From CAYWBU01 sp942491525 (GTDB lineage Bacteria; Desulfobacterota; Desulfomonilia; UBA1062): a stretch of 64,000 nucleotides of DNA. Shown here one piece after another: positions 25,002 to 33,512 of the stretch. The notes below the pieces were generated by a model, which did not search any database, had not been told where the DNA came from, and worked only from the letters and a program-made list of their open reading frames with translations. Location: positions 62,001 through 126,000 of the forward strand of contig CALOBW010000039.1 in assembly GCA_942491525.1 (NCBI GenBank), in the 5' to 3' direction. Position 1 is the stretch's first letter. Every line of letters starts with the position of its first letter. A program made the translations under genes and the position numbers.

Positions 25002-25867
25002 AGCGGACTCCAGACGCCGGCCATAATTGCCAGCAATACCATGACTGAGATGGCGCTGTTGACGTTGAAAAAGGCGATGTTGATCTTGGAGAGGTCGTTG
25101 GGGTTGACCAGTCTGTGCTCGATGACAAACAGGACGGCGATGATGCCCACGAAGATCAGGTAGGCCCAGTTCAGGTCGTAGGCCCAGAAGAGGCTCAGCA
25201 GCAGGCCGACGCTCATGATGTGCAGGGCCGTTGAGATGGCAAAGGCCTTCTTTGCGCCGAAGCGTGATGGGATCGAGTGCAGATCCTCTTCATGATCGAA
25301 CTCCTGGTCCTGGCAGGCGTAGAGTATGTCGAAGCCGGCGATGTAGGTCAGCAGGGTCAGGCAGAGTAGGAGGATCTCAAAGGTCAGGCTGCCGGTGATG
25401 GCGATCCAGGTGGCCGCCGGCACCATGCCGATGGCAAAGCCTAAGTAGATGTGGGCCAGCCAGGTGAAGCGTTTGGTCAGGGAGTAGATGAAGAGCAGGA
25501 TCAGGCAGGGCACCGAGAGCCAGAGGCAGAGTCTGGAGAGCATGCCGGCGGCAATGATGAATATGATGGATGAGATGCTGATGAAGGCCGCGGCTTCCGT
25601 GTTTGAGATCTTGCCGGCCGGAATTTCGCGCAGGGCGGTTCTGGGGTTGGCGGCATCGATTCCGGCGTCGGCCAGGCGGTTGAAGCCCATGGCCGCAGAT
25701 CTGGCGGCGGTCATGGCCACGATGATCCAGCCCAGCATGGGCAGGGTGATGGCCTGCTCGCGGCTGGCCAGGATGACGCTGGCCAGGGCAAAGGGCAGTG
25801 CGAAGATGGTGTGGGACAGCTTGATCATGCGGGAGTAGGTAATGCTCTTGTCCAGTATGTTCTTCAT
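24998..25867 (-). CDS. UbiA-family prenyltransferase
   Basis: Inner-membrane enzyme attaching a polyprenyl chain to an aromatic acid in quinone synthesis. The 289-aa protein has about eight transmembrane helices. It has the first Asp-rich motif NRLADAGIDAANPRT near residues 63-77 and the second in YACQDQEFDHEEDLHSIPSRFG near 180-201, both typical of 4-hydroxybenzoate-type UbiA proteins. With ubiX and ubiE in one operon it fits either ubiquinone synthesis or the MqnP step of the futalosine menaquinone route. The latter suits a deltaproteobacterial-like host, but that is inference. Confidence 0.9.
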   Translation of the reverse strand: MKNILDKSITYSRMIKLSHTIFALPFALASVILASREQAITLPMLGWIIVAMTAARSAAMGFNRLADAGIDAANPRTALREIPAGKISNTEAAAFISISSIIFIIAAGMLSRLCLWLSVPCLILLFIYSLTKRFTWLAHIYLGFAIGMVPAATWIAITGSLTFEILLLCLTLLTYIAGFDILYACQDQEFDHEEDLHSIPSRFGAKKAFAISTALHIMSVGLLLSLFWAYDLNWAYLIFVGIIAVLFVIEHRLVNPNDLSKINIAFFNVNSAISVMVLLAIMAGVWSPL

Positions 25868-26368
25868 ATGAAATCCTCTGCCTCTCTAATATAGGAATGG
25901 CCTTTGAGAGGCAAATATTGTCTTTTGGGGAGAAAAGATTGTAGTGGTTTCAGGTGAATGGCGATGAAAAGGAGAAAAGTTTGGAAATTACAGCAAAGCG
26001 GCATTGATGTGTGGGTGTGGTGGCTAGATCCACTGTTTATGCGGGTTTTGGGTGTTATTTAATTAACGGATAGCAGGGTTGATGGAAAATTATTACATCT
26101 CAAAAAAATGAACCAATTCAAAAGTGGCGAAAGTTTTACAATGGGCACGGAAAATCCATTGATTGATCTCGATTAAGTCTATTGTCTTTATTTATGAATA
26201 TGGTTGCTGTGGTGTCTGCGATTAGTATATGTTGTTTTAAATTAGTTAGTTGTCATGAGTGGGTGTTGATTGTGATTAATGCTTGTTAGTCTTTTGATGC
26301 TTTGTGGGTCCCGTGGCACGTGAATTGCTATTTAAGGCATGCAACAATTTACGAGCCAGGAGGGCGTT
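25868..26368. other. 500-bp AT-rich intergenic region with sigma-54 promoter
   Basis: No credible coding frame on either strand. The region is clearly AT-richer than its surroundings. It holds the divergent control regions of ubiA (right end of the minus operon) and of the first lipoprotein gene. A canonical sigma-54 element lies at 26314-26329. Enhancer sites for a sigma-54 activator would be expected about 80-200 bp upstream of it (26110-26230), but I could not identify a convincing palindrome there. Confidence 0.6.
26314..26329 (+). promoter_or_regulatory. Sigma-54 (RpoN) promoter
   Basis: TGGCACGTGAATTGCT matches the consensus TGGCACG-N4-TTGCW at every defined position, with the GG and GC elements correctly spaced. 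Predicted transcription start is near 26340, giving a leader of about 30 nt to the lipoprotein ATG at 26369. Transcription would need a bacterial enhancer-binding protein, none of which is encoded nearby. Confidence 0.8.
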
Positions 26369-28219
26369 ATGAATAAAAAAGGATTGAGCAACTATCTAGC
26401 CATTACATTTCTGGTGTTTGGATTTGTGTTGGGCGGTTGTTCGGCTGACGAGGCTGACCGCTATGCTTCCAAAAATTTCGGGGCGGTAGGCAGCGAAGGA
26501 ATTATGGGTGAAGGCGACTATGTCTACATTCAGATGCTGCTGGGCGGTAACCCCTCAAAACAGGGAATGTTGAATGTGGCCGGTAAATCCTTGGATCGTC
26601 TGAATACCATGGCTGATCTTGGCAAGTACTCCAGTGACTGGCCCGATCTTTCAGCTGATTATCAGAACGTGGTCGACATGATGGGGCGTGTTTACGACCT
26701 GATGTATGCTAATGCTGAGAACTATGTTCCTGGTCAGGCGATGGATAGAGTTGCGAATGGAGAAGATGCTGATCCCACTGCGCCGACTGGTGAGCAGGCA
26801 ACTGGCGAAGTTGATGCCGATGACATCCTGAGAATTTTCGGGATCAAGGATCTGGGTACTCAGTTGAACGCTTCCGCTGGATTTACTCTGGCCACCGCCA
26901 TTGGCAACATTGATAATGTTGATGTCTATGGCATGCTGGAAACCATGATGCTGGCCGATGCTGAGACCATTCTCTATCCCGCTTTCACCGGTATTAAGAT
27001 TAACGGCTTCGAGGATGAGGCGCATGCCGAGAAGACTAAGAAGACTGTTCTTGGTTTGGTTGATACCATGCATGGCATGATGCCGGGGCTTTACAATGAC
27101 ACCTTGCCGTTGTTGAATGACGAAGTTCCTGGTGCTCTGGCTGATATTCTGAATATTCTGAATATTTTTGATGTTGAGGATCTTGGTTGGGTTGCTGGTG
27201 TTGTGCTGAAGATGATGGCCGACATGGAACTCACCGATGAAGAGGGTGAGTGGGAAGGTGCTGCCGGCTGGATCATTGGCAAGATCAATGAGAAGACTTC
27301 AGATATGTTCATCGGCATTGATATCAAGGCTATGCTGCCGCTGATGGCTCATCTGATGGCAGAAGACGGCGTGTTTATGTACAATGTTAAGGTTATGCTT
27401 TGTGAGCTGCTGGATGTTGAGCACGCCACCTACAATCCCGATGGTAAGATTCCGCAGAGTATGGGTGCCAGAACCTTCCTGGATCATCTGATCAAGCGTC
27501 AGGGTCTCATCAAGTATGATTATGATGGCAAGATGTACTGTAAGGGTGAGTCTGTTGGTGGCTGGTACTGGTACTGGAACTATATCGGTATCTTTAATGG
27601 TGGTAAAGGCGTGAAGATCTATACCATGACTCCGACCGGTCCTGCTGAGATGGCGGCTAAAAATCGTGCTGCCAGCGAGGGTGGTGAGTGGGCCATGAAC
27701 CCCTGTAATCCGGTTGAGGAGCAGGAAGGCGCAGTCGAGCAGGAAGACGCCGGTCTCTTCGACCTCTACGCTCCCGTCGCAGGTCTCTATGACCTGACTG
27801 ACGCCAAGTCAGCCGAGAACCTCTGGGCAGCCATTGAGTGGATCGTCGATCCCGAGTGTGTGGCCTGGGAAATCCTGGGTATCGATACAGACGTGACCTG
27901 GCCGGTCAAGGTGTCTGACATTCTGGGTATGGAAGCTGACAAGTGTTTGGTCACGCTGCCCTTTGTGCAGGCCATGTTTAGAGAGACCGGAGTCAAGGGT
28001 CAGCCCGGATCACTGGTCGAGTGGGGTATCAAGAGTCTTGAGTTTGAAGGCGATGAGCCCGGCAAGAAGTTTGATAATGTAGATAATATGCGTGGCCTTA
28101 TGGGTAACATCGCTGATCTGACGGCGGATCTAAAGAAGGCAGACTTCAGCCCCAGCAGTGAAACTTATCACTTCACCCTGGATCTGCTCCAGATGGTGAG
28201 CAGCCGCGCCAGACCGTAG
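26369..28219 (+). CDS. Lipoprotein of unknown family, copy 1 (616 aa)
   Basis: A large lipoprotein with signal peptide and lipobox LGGC, acylated at C24, followed by SADEADRYASKNF. I recognise no domain. It appears mostly helical, with acidic, Met-rich amphipathic segments (LETMMLADAETILYPAFTGIKI, DTMHGMMPGLYN) and a conserved C-terminal third with YDLTDAKSAENLWAAIEWIVDP and VSDILGMEADKCLVTLPFVQ. It shares these with copy 2 at 30011. ATG at 26369 is chosen because CAGGAGGG lies just upstream; an upstream in-frame ATG lacks a site. A sigma-54 promoter precedes it, a terminator follows, and then comes a FadL-type gene. A role in moving a hydrophobic compound with the FadL partner is a guess from context. 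Confidence 0.85.
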   Translation: MNKKGLSNYLAITFLVFGFVLGGCSADEADRYASKNFGAVGSEGIMGEGDYVYIQMLLGGNPSKQGMLNVAGKSLDRLNTMADLGKYSSDWPDLSADYQNVVDMMGRVYDLMYANAENYVPGQAMDRVANGEDADPTAPTGEQATGEVDADDILRIFGIKDLGTQLNASAGFTLATAIGNIDNVDVYGMLETMMLADAETILYPAFTGIKINGFEDEAHAEKTKKTVLGLVDTMHGMMPGLYNDTLPLLNDEVPGALADILNILNIFDVEDLGWVAGVVLKMMADMELTDEEGEWEGAAGWIIGKINEKTSDMFIGIDIKAMLPLMAHLMAEDGVFMYNVKVMLCELLDVEHATYNPDGKIPQSMGARTFLDHLIKRQGLIKYDYDGKMYCKGESVGGWYWYWNYIGIFNGGKGVKIYTMTPTGPAEMAAKNRAASEGGEWAMNPCNPVEEQEGAVEQEDAGLFDLYAPVAGLYDLTDAKSAENLWAAIEWIVDPECVAWEILGIDTDVTWPVKVSDILGMEADKCLVTLPFVQAMFRETGVKGQPGSLVEWGIKSLEFEGDEPGKKFDNVDNMRGLMGNIADLTADLKKADFSPSSETYHFTLDLLQMVSSRARP

Positions 28220-28232
28220 TTTTAGCAGAAGA

Positions 28233-28262
28233 GGAGCCGGTTCATTGGGACCGGCTCCTTAT
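28233..28262 (+). terminator. Terminator after lipoprotein copy 1
   Basis: GGAGCCGGT (28233-28241) pairs with ACCGGCTCC (28250-28258) around an 8-nt loop, followed by TTATTAATATTGTTATT. It separates the lipoprotein from the FadL-type gene, which appears to have its own promoter at 28347-28375. Confidence 0.75.
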
Positions 28263-28346
28263 TAATATTGTTATTGGGCTGGCCAACAAGGGGCCGGCCG
28301 CATGTGTTATGTTAAGCTAGTATTTGATTTGGCGCGCTTGCGTATG

Positions 28347-28375
28347 TTAACAATGTATTAACTTCTGCGTATAAG
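28347..28375 (+). promoter_or_regulatory. Sigma-70-like promoter before FadL copy 1
   Basis: TTAACA (28347-28352), a 17-bp spacer and TATAAG (28370-28375) make a reasonable housekeeping promoter about 100 bp upstream of the ATG at 28478. The leader carries a small hairpin, GGAGAC/GTCTCC at 28425-28441. Confidence 0.45.
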
Positions 28376-28477
28376 GTCTTAATGTTGTCACTTAGAGGGG
28401 ACGATATAAACGCTAGTTAGCATTGGAGACATTGAGTCTCCTGGGTTTGATAAAAATTCTTGAGAGGGGTTTGTTTC

Positions 28478-29923
28478 ATGGGTAAGAGATTTTTTAGTTG
28501 TCTTTTGATTTTTGCGTTTGTTTTGGGGGGCAGCCTGCCGGCTTTGGCCTTCAGCTACCAGGATACGGTAGGTGTTGGTACGCGGGCGCTGGGCATGTCC
28601 GGTGCAATGACCGGTTTGGCTGATGATTATTCTGCTGCGCACTATAATCCGGCCGGTCTGGCTCAGAAAACCGGTACCAACATCACCATCGATGTGGTCT
28701 ACATCAATCCTGACTTTGAGGTTAACTATCTGGATGGCAGCGGCCCGCTGATTCTTTATGATTGGCGCGGCGCTGAGCGCGTCAATCCGTCCAAGCAGGC
28801 TGATGGCGATTCGCTGGCCATGAATTTCCCGATCATCGGTATGGATCTGGATATTAACCAGCTGGCCAGCAACATCGTTGACATTCCCATCAACATTCAG
28901 ATGGGTATGGCCATCACCCTGCCGGACGGCTTCCGGGCCGCCTGGTCATTTCATGACACCTCGCCGGTGGCACCCAACTGGCTCAGATATGGCGATGCCA
29001 TTGAGCATGTTGGTGTGGGCCTCGGTGTGGGCGTCGAGGTCATAAAGAGGTACCTCTACCTGGGTGCCGGTGCCCAGATGACCGTCCGTGTTCCCGGTGA
29101 TGTCTATGTTGATGCCCTGACACCCGGCACGGCGCCGTCTCAGGCATTTTTGAATGCCCAGATCGAGCTCAAAGCTCAGACCAAGTGGGCCGGTACCGCC
29201 GGTATCATGATCACGCCCTTTGGCAATGATCTTTTGCGCATCGGTGCATCCTACCGCGATCAGGCCAAGATGAAGGTTCCGCTGCCCATCTATCCGATTG
29301 TTAATGCCGCCTTCCCCTTCCCGCTGGACTATCCGCTCTACCTTGAGTCTCTGGCCAACTGGAATCCCAGTGAAGAGTCCTATGGCGTAGCGCTGAACTT
29401 TGAGCGCATCTGGCAGCAGGTGCCGCTGACCGTCTCTTTGGACTACAACAAGCAGCGTTGGGGCGATTATGAAGAGACTTTGAGTTATCAGTACCATCTC
29501 GGTCTTATACCGGGCATCAAGCTGCTGCAGGATACCACCAACTGGGCCATCGGTTTTGAGATCCGTCCCACCGACATGCTCAGCATCCGTACCGGCTACG
29601 GTGAGCGTGAGTCCTGTGTGCCTGATCAGTCCTGGCTGGCCACCAACTACCTTGATTTTGACAAGAAGCTCTATTCGTTCGGCATCAGCTACAACTTGGC
29701 CGATCTGCATAAGCAGGTTGATTTCCTGAACAAGATCCTGGAGAGCCTGCCCATTGAACTCGGTTTTGCCATGCAGTATCAGGATTGCGAGGATCACACC
29801 GTTTATAAGCGCGGCACTGAACCGCCCTTTGCCAACAACGGCGTGCAGAACTATCCGCAGAAGAGCTACAAGGTTGAGGGTGACGCCATGGTTTACGGAG
29901 TCACCGTCGATATCAGCTTCTAA
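28478..29923 (+). CDS. FadL/OMPP1/TodX-type outer-membrane protein, copy 1
   Basis: A 481-aa outer-membrane beta-barrel of the family that imports long-chain fatty acids or aromatic hydrocarbons. Signal peptide 1-24 (ending LALA). Then the family's N-terminal hatch motif: GTRALGMSGAMTG followed by ADDYSAAHYNPAGLAQ near residues 54-69. The rest alternates amphipathic strands (RIGASYRDQAKMKVPL, LSIRTGYGERES) and ends with aromatic VYGVTVDISF, a BAM-type C-terminal signal. ATG at 28478 follows GAGAGGGG with 8-nt spacing. It is the partner of lipoprotein copy 1, and the pair is repeated downstream. Confidence 0.9.
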   Translation: MGKRFFSCLLIFAFVLGGSLPALAFSYQDTVGVGTRALGMSGAMTGLADDYSAAHYNPAGLAQKTGTNITIDVVYINPDFEVNYLDGSGPLILYDWRGAERVNPSKQADGDSLAMNFPIIGMDLDINQLASNIVDIPINIQMGMAITLPDGFRAAWSFHDTSPVAPNWLRYGDAIEHVGVGLGVGVEVIKRYLYLGAGAQMTVRVPGDVYVDALTPGTAPSQAFLNAQIELKAQTKWAGTAGIMITPFGNDLLRIGASYRDQAKMKVPLPIYPIVNAAFPFPLDYPLYLESLANWNPSEESYGVALNFERIWQQVPLTVSLDYNKQRWGDYEETLSYQYHLGLIPGIKLLQDTTNWAIGFEIRPTDMLSIRTGYGERESCVPDQSWLATNYLDFDKKLYSFGISYNLADLHKQVDFLNKILESLPIELGFAMQYQDCEDHTVYKRGTEPPFANNGVQNYPQKSYKVEGDAMVYGVTVDISF

Positions 29924-30010
29924 GGGAGAGAGGGATAATCGAGGCTTATGATTTCATGTTGGGTCAATTCACTGAGTAGTGCCAGTAGGTGAGGCCCGGG
30001 AGGAAAAATT

Positions 30011-31822
30011 ATGAAGAGAATTAATTTACTGGTAACACTGGCATTAGCAGCAATTATTATCAACGGCTGTTCAGCTGACGAGGCTGACCGCTATGCATCA
30101 AAGAACTTTGCCGCCGTGGGCGGTGAGGAGATTGTGGGTGAAGATTTTGGCTCTTTGGCTCTGCTGTTGGGCAATCCGACCAAGCAGGACATGCTCAATG
30201 TGGCCGGCGACGCCCTGGGGCGTCTGAATATGATGGCTGAGATCGGTAAGTATAATCCGGCCTATCCTGAACTTTCGGCTGACTATCAGAATGTTGTCGA
30301 TCTGATGGGTCGGGCTCATGATATGATGGTTGAGAAACAGATCATCTATTATGAGGAGTTGGCTGCTGAGGCTAGAGGTGAAGGCGCAAAATCTGAAGAT
30401 AAGAAGGCCTGTGAGGAGCTTTGTTTGGATGATTATGCAAAACTCTTTGGAATAGAGCCTGTCTGGGATAAGGGGAAATCAAAGTCGTGGCTGGGTGACA
30501 AACTGCTTGATGATGGTGCTTATGATTTGGCGTCCATGATTGCCAATATTGATAGTGTAAATGTTTATGCTATGCTTGAGCATCTCATGTTGCAGGACGC
30601 CGAAACTGTTCTGTATCCCGCTTTCTCAGGTATTAAGATCGCTGGTTTTGATAGCGATGAGGATGCCCAGAAAGTTCAAGAGAGCTTGGTTGGGTTGGTT
30701 GGCGGTCTGCATGGTATGCTTCCATTTGTATGTAATGAACTATTGCCTGCCATGAATATGGAGAAGGATAACGGCAGTGTTGAGATTCCTCTTGCAGAAA
30801 ATTCTAAGATTAAAATCCCGCTTGAAGATCTTTTAGAGATCATCACTGTTTCTCAGCTCGTTGATGTTGTTGGCGGGCTATTGGAAATGGTCGCGGGTAT
30901 GGATTTGAGTACGAAAGATGAGAATGTATCCATTTTGGTTCCATGGTTGATGGGAAAAATTCAGGAGCAATTGGATACCCTTCCGGTTGTTATTGAGATA
31001 GATTCAATGAAACCCCTGCTTGGTGCATTGCTGACTGGGGAAGATAATCCCTTCATGGATAATGTGAAGGTACTCCTTCTTGAGGCAATGGATATTCAGG
31101 ATGATGTCTATAATCCTGATGGAACAATTGTTGGGCATGCTAACTTGCGGACATTCCTTGATTATCTCATTTACAATGAAGATATGGATGTTCAGAAAGT
31201 TGTTAAATATGAGTATAAGGGAAATATTTATAAGCAGGGTGAAAAGCCTGTTGAAAGTGTTACCTACCTAGTTGGTCCGATTACAGGGATTCGTTACCCG
31301 TTTGTAACAAGGTCATCAAAGAAAATTGAAGATATTAAAGGTGTAACCCAGTTGAATGCCGATAAAGGCATGCTGTCAATGAAGTATATGGTTGTTGGTC
31401 TTTATGATCTGACAGATGAGAAATCCGTTGATAATCTGTGGAATGCCATCTGTTGGATTGTAGATCCTAAATGTCTTGTATGGGAGCTCCTCGGCATAGA
31501 CACAACCGTGAAATGGCCTGTCCAGGTTTCAGACATTCTTGGAATGGACCCCAATGAGTGTCTGGTTACTCTGCCCTTTGTTCAGGGAATGTTTACCGAC
31601 TATCCGGGTGATGGCTATGAGGGCTCTCTTGTTGAGTGGGGCATGAATGGTCTGGATCTGGATGGAAAAGGCTTTGGCCAGTATGGAGCCATGAGAACTC
31701 TGATGACCAATATCGTTGATCTAGGAAGTGTTGATCTTGGTGAAGCCATGGGTCCCGACACTGAAGGCTACAAGTTCGCCATGGGTATGCTGGAGATGGT
31801 CTCCAAACGCGCCAGACCGTAA
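30011..31822 (+). CDS. Lipoprotein of unknown family, copy 2 (603 aa)
   Basis: Paralog of the lipoprotein at 26369. Signal peptide with NGC lipobox, acylated at C20, then the shared SADEADRYASKNF block. Other shared stretches: LLLGNPTKQDMLNVAGDALGRL, ELSADYQNVVDLMGRAHDMM, MLQDAETVLYPAFSGIKIAGF, and the C-terminal ICWIVDPKCLVWELLGIDT through SKRARP. The first 300 bp and last 250 bp have the GC-rich codon use of copy 1, but about 30350-31500 is visibly AT-richer (for example many ATT, AAA, TTA and GTT codons). This suggests a mosaic gene formed by recombination or by gene conversion at its ends. GGGAGG supports the start. No family function is known to me. Confidence 0.85.
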   Translation: MKRINLLVTLALAAIIINGCSADEADRYASKNFAAVGGEEIVGEDFGSLALLLGNPTKQDMLNVAGDALGRLNMMAEIGKYNPAYPELSADYQNVVDLMGRAHDMMVEKQIIYYEELAAEARGEGAKSEDKKACEELCLDDYAKLFGIEPVWDKGKSKSWLGDKLLDDGAYDLASMIANIDSVNVYAMLEHLMLQDAETVLYPAFSGIKIAGFDSDEDAQKVQESLVGLVGGLHGMLPFVCNELLPAMNMEKDNGSVEIPLAENSKIKIPLEDLLEIITVSQLVDVVGGLLEMVAGMDLSTKDENVSILVPWLMGKIQEQLDTLPVVIEIDSMKPLLGALLTGEDNPFMDNVKVLLLEAMDIQDDVYNPDGTIVGHANLRTFLDYLIYNEDMDVQKVVKYEYKGNIYKQGEKPVESVTYLVGPITGIRYPFVTRSSKKIEDIKGVTQLNADKGMLSMKYMVVGLYDLTDEKSVDNLWNAICWIVDPKCLVWELLGIDTTVKWPVQVSDILGMDPNECLVTLPFVQGMFTDYPGDGYEGSLVEWGMNGLDLDGKGFGQYGAMRTLMTNIVDLGSVDLGEAMGPDTEGYKFAMGMLEMVSKRARP

Positions 31823-31832
31823 GTTATTAATC

Positions 31833-31853
31833 GGGGAAGCGATATGCTTCCCC
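31833..31853 (+). terminator. Hairpin between lipoprotein copy 2 and FadL copy 2
   Basis: GGGGAAGC (31833-31840) pairs with GCTTCCCC (31846-31853) with a 5-nt loop. The following tract ATCAGTTAAAAATATATTG is AT-rich without a clean U-run. With only 34 bases to the next ATG and no clear promoter between, it is more likely an attenuating or mRNA-stabilising hairpin than a full stop. Confidence 0.5.
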
Positions 31854-31887
31854 ATCAGTTAAAAATATATTGAGAGGGGTTTGTTTC

Positions 31888-33360
31888 ATGGGTAAGAAAC
31901 TTTTTAAAATTATTTATGCATTGCTGATTATGCTGGTGGCCGTCATGCCGGCGCAGGCATTTAATCTGGCTGACAGCTTCAATGGTATGGGGTCGCGGGC
32001 CATGTCCCTGGGTGGGGCCATGACCGGTTTGGCCGACGATTTTTCTGCGGCTCACTACAATCCGGCTGGTCTGGCTCAGAACAGAGGCAATCAGATGGTG
32101 ATCGACTTCCTCTATATCGCACCGAATTTTGAGGTTAACTATCTGGGCACCAATGTCCCGGTGGTGCTCTACAATGGCTATAATGGTGCCGTCAGGACTG
32201 ATCCCACCAAATCCGGTCTGGGCGGCAACATCTCCTACAATGCGCCGATTATCGGCGGTATGATGGATATCAACTTCCTGGCCAGCAAGATCATTAAGTT
32301 TGACACCAATGTTCAGATGGGCGTGGTGGTCAGTATTCCGGACAGCTTTGTTTCGGCCTGGACCCTGCCCTACCGCAGTCCGGATCAGCCCCAGTTCATC
32401 CGCTACGGCGATGCTGCCGAGCACGTGGCTGTTAAGCTGGGCCTGGGTTTTGAAACGCCCTTTATCCCGGTGCTCAAGAAGCGTCTGCTCTGGGGCATCG
32501 GCGGCCAGCTGCATGCCGACGTTGACGGCGATGTCCATTGCGACAACGTACAGGTCGGTCCGGATACCACCCATGAGCTGCTGGATGCCGAGCTGGGCAT
32601 CAACGCCACCGCCGAGCTGTCACCGATTCTGGGCATGATGATTAAGCCCTTTGAGGATGACACGCTGAATCTGGGTATCTCCTACCGCGGCGAAGCTGAC
32701 ATGACCGTCGGTCCGCTCTGGGTTGAGGCTGATGTCATGGGTGTGCTGCCGCTGCCGCTGGTGGTTGAGTTCATTCCCTCCTACATTCCTGAGGAGTACA
32801 CCGTCGGTATGGCTATGAATCTGCAGAGGCTTTTTGACAATGTGCCCCTGACCCTGTCGCTGGATGTCAATCAGCAGCGCTGGAGTGACTATCCCTGGAC
32901 TATGCCGGTGTTGGCGCACTACTACATTGATCCGGGTCTCAGAAACCAGGCGCCGGTGCTCTATCCTTCAGCCATGTTTGAGGATGTGACCAACATCCAT
33001 TTCGGAATGGAGTATCAGGCTACTGATCGTTTGAGTATCCGCGCCGGTTATGCCCATAAGCCGTCTCCGGTCCCAGATCAGACTCAGATGATCTCCAACT
33101 ATCTTGATTTTGACAAGGATATCTACTCCATGGGTATGACCTATGATATCAGCTGGATCGCTGATCATGTCTCCATGCTCAAGACTCTGCCCATTGAGCT
33201 CGGCTTCGTGCTGCAGTATCAGGACTGTGAGGAGTATACTGTTTATAAATCAGGTATTGTGTCTGAAGCCTGGTCGCAATTCCCCAACAACTATCAGAAG
33301 AGTTACACCGTTGACGGCGATGTTTTAGGCGGCGGCGTAAGTATTAGAATTTCCTTATAA
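31888..33360 (+). CDS. FadL/OMPP1/TodX-type outer-membrane protein, copy 2
   Basis: A 490-aa paralog of the protein at 28478. Signal peptide 1-24 (ending AQA), then GSRAMSLGGAMTGLADD and AAHYNPAGLAQN near 50-66. The body repeats family strands (LNLGISYRGEADMTVGPL, LSIRAGYAHKPSPVPD, IELGFVLQYQDCEEYTVYKSG), and it ends GGGVSIRISL. The 28 bases around its ribosome binding site and start (31870-31897) are identical to those of copy 1 (28460-28487), showing a recent duplication or strong selection on the leader. It would act as an outer-membrane channel for hydrophobic compounds. Confidence 0.9.
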   Translation: MGKKLFKIIYALLIMLVAVMPAQAFNLADSFNGMGSRAMSLGGAMTGLADDFSAAHYNPAGLAQNRGNQMVIDFLYIAPNFEVNYLGTNVPVVLYNGYNGAVRTDPTKSGLGGNISYNAPIIGGMMDINFLASKIIKFDTNVQMGVVVSIPDSFVSAWTLPYRSPDQPQFIRYGDAAEHVAVKLGLGFETPFIPVLKKRLLWGIGGQLHADVDGDVHCDNVQVGPDTTHELLDAELGINATAELSPILGMMIKPFEDDTLNLGISYRGEADMTVGPLWVEADVMGVLPLPLVVEFIPSYIPEEYTVGMAMNLQRLFDNVPLTLSLDVNQQRWSDYPWTMPVLAHYYIDPGLRNQAPVLYPSAMFEDVTNIHFGMEYQATDRLSIRAGYAHKPSPVPDQTQMISNYLDFDKDIYSMGMTYDISWIADHVSMLKTLPIELGFVLQYQDCEEYTVYKSGIVSEAWSQFPNNYQKSYTVDGDVLGGGVSIRISL

Positions 33361-33367
33361 TTTTATT

Positions 33368-33395
33368 GTGGCGGCAGAGGCTGTTCTGCCGCCAC
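33368..33395 (+). terminator. Hairpin after FadL copy 2
   Basis: GTGGCGGCAGA (33368-33378) pairs perfectly with TCTGCCGCCAC (33385-33395) around a 6-nt loop. There is no U-run after it (CCCTCAC), so it may be a Rho-independent-like hairpin of reduced efficiency or an mRNA 3'-end stabiliser. Confidence 0.6.
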
Positions 33396-33450
33396 CCCTC
33401 ACAAACCCACTGTTTAAGCCACTTTTTTAAGTTTTTCCTGTAAAAAGCGT

Positions 33451-33479
33451 TTGCTACCCGCCATAAAAATGTATATCAT
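33451..33479 (+). promoter_or_regulatory. Sigma-70-type promoter of the HU gene
   Basis: TTGCTA (33451-33456), a 17-bp spacer and TATCAT (33474-33479) lie 34 bases upstream of the HU start codon. The spacing is optimal and both hexamers are close to consensus. Confidence 0.6.
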
Positions 33480-33512
33480 TGAGAAAATTCAACATAAGGA
33501 GAGGGTAGCAAT

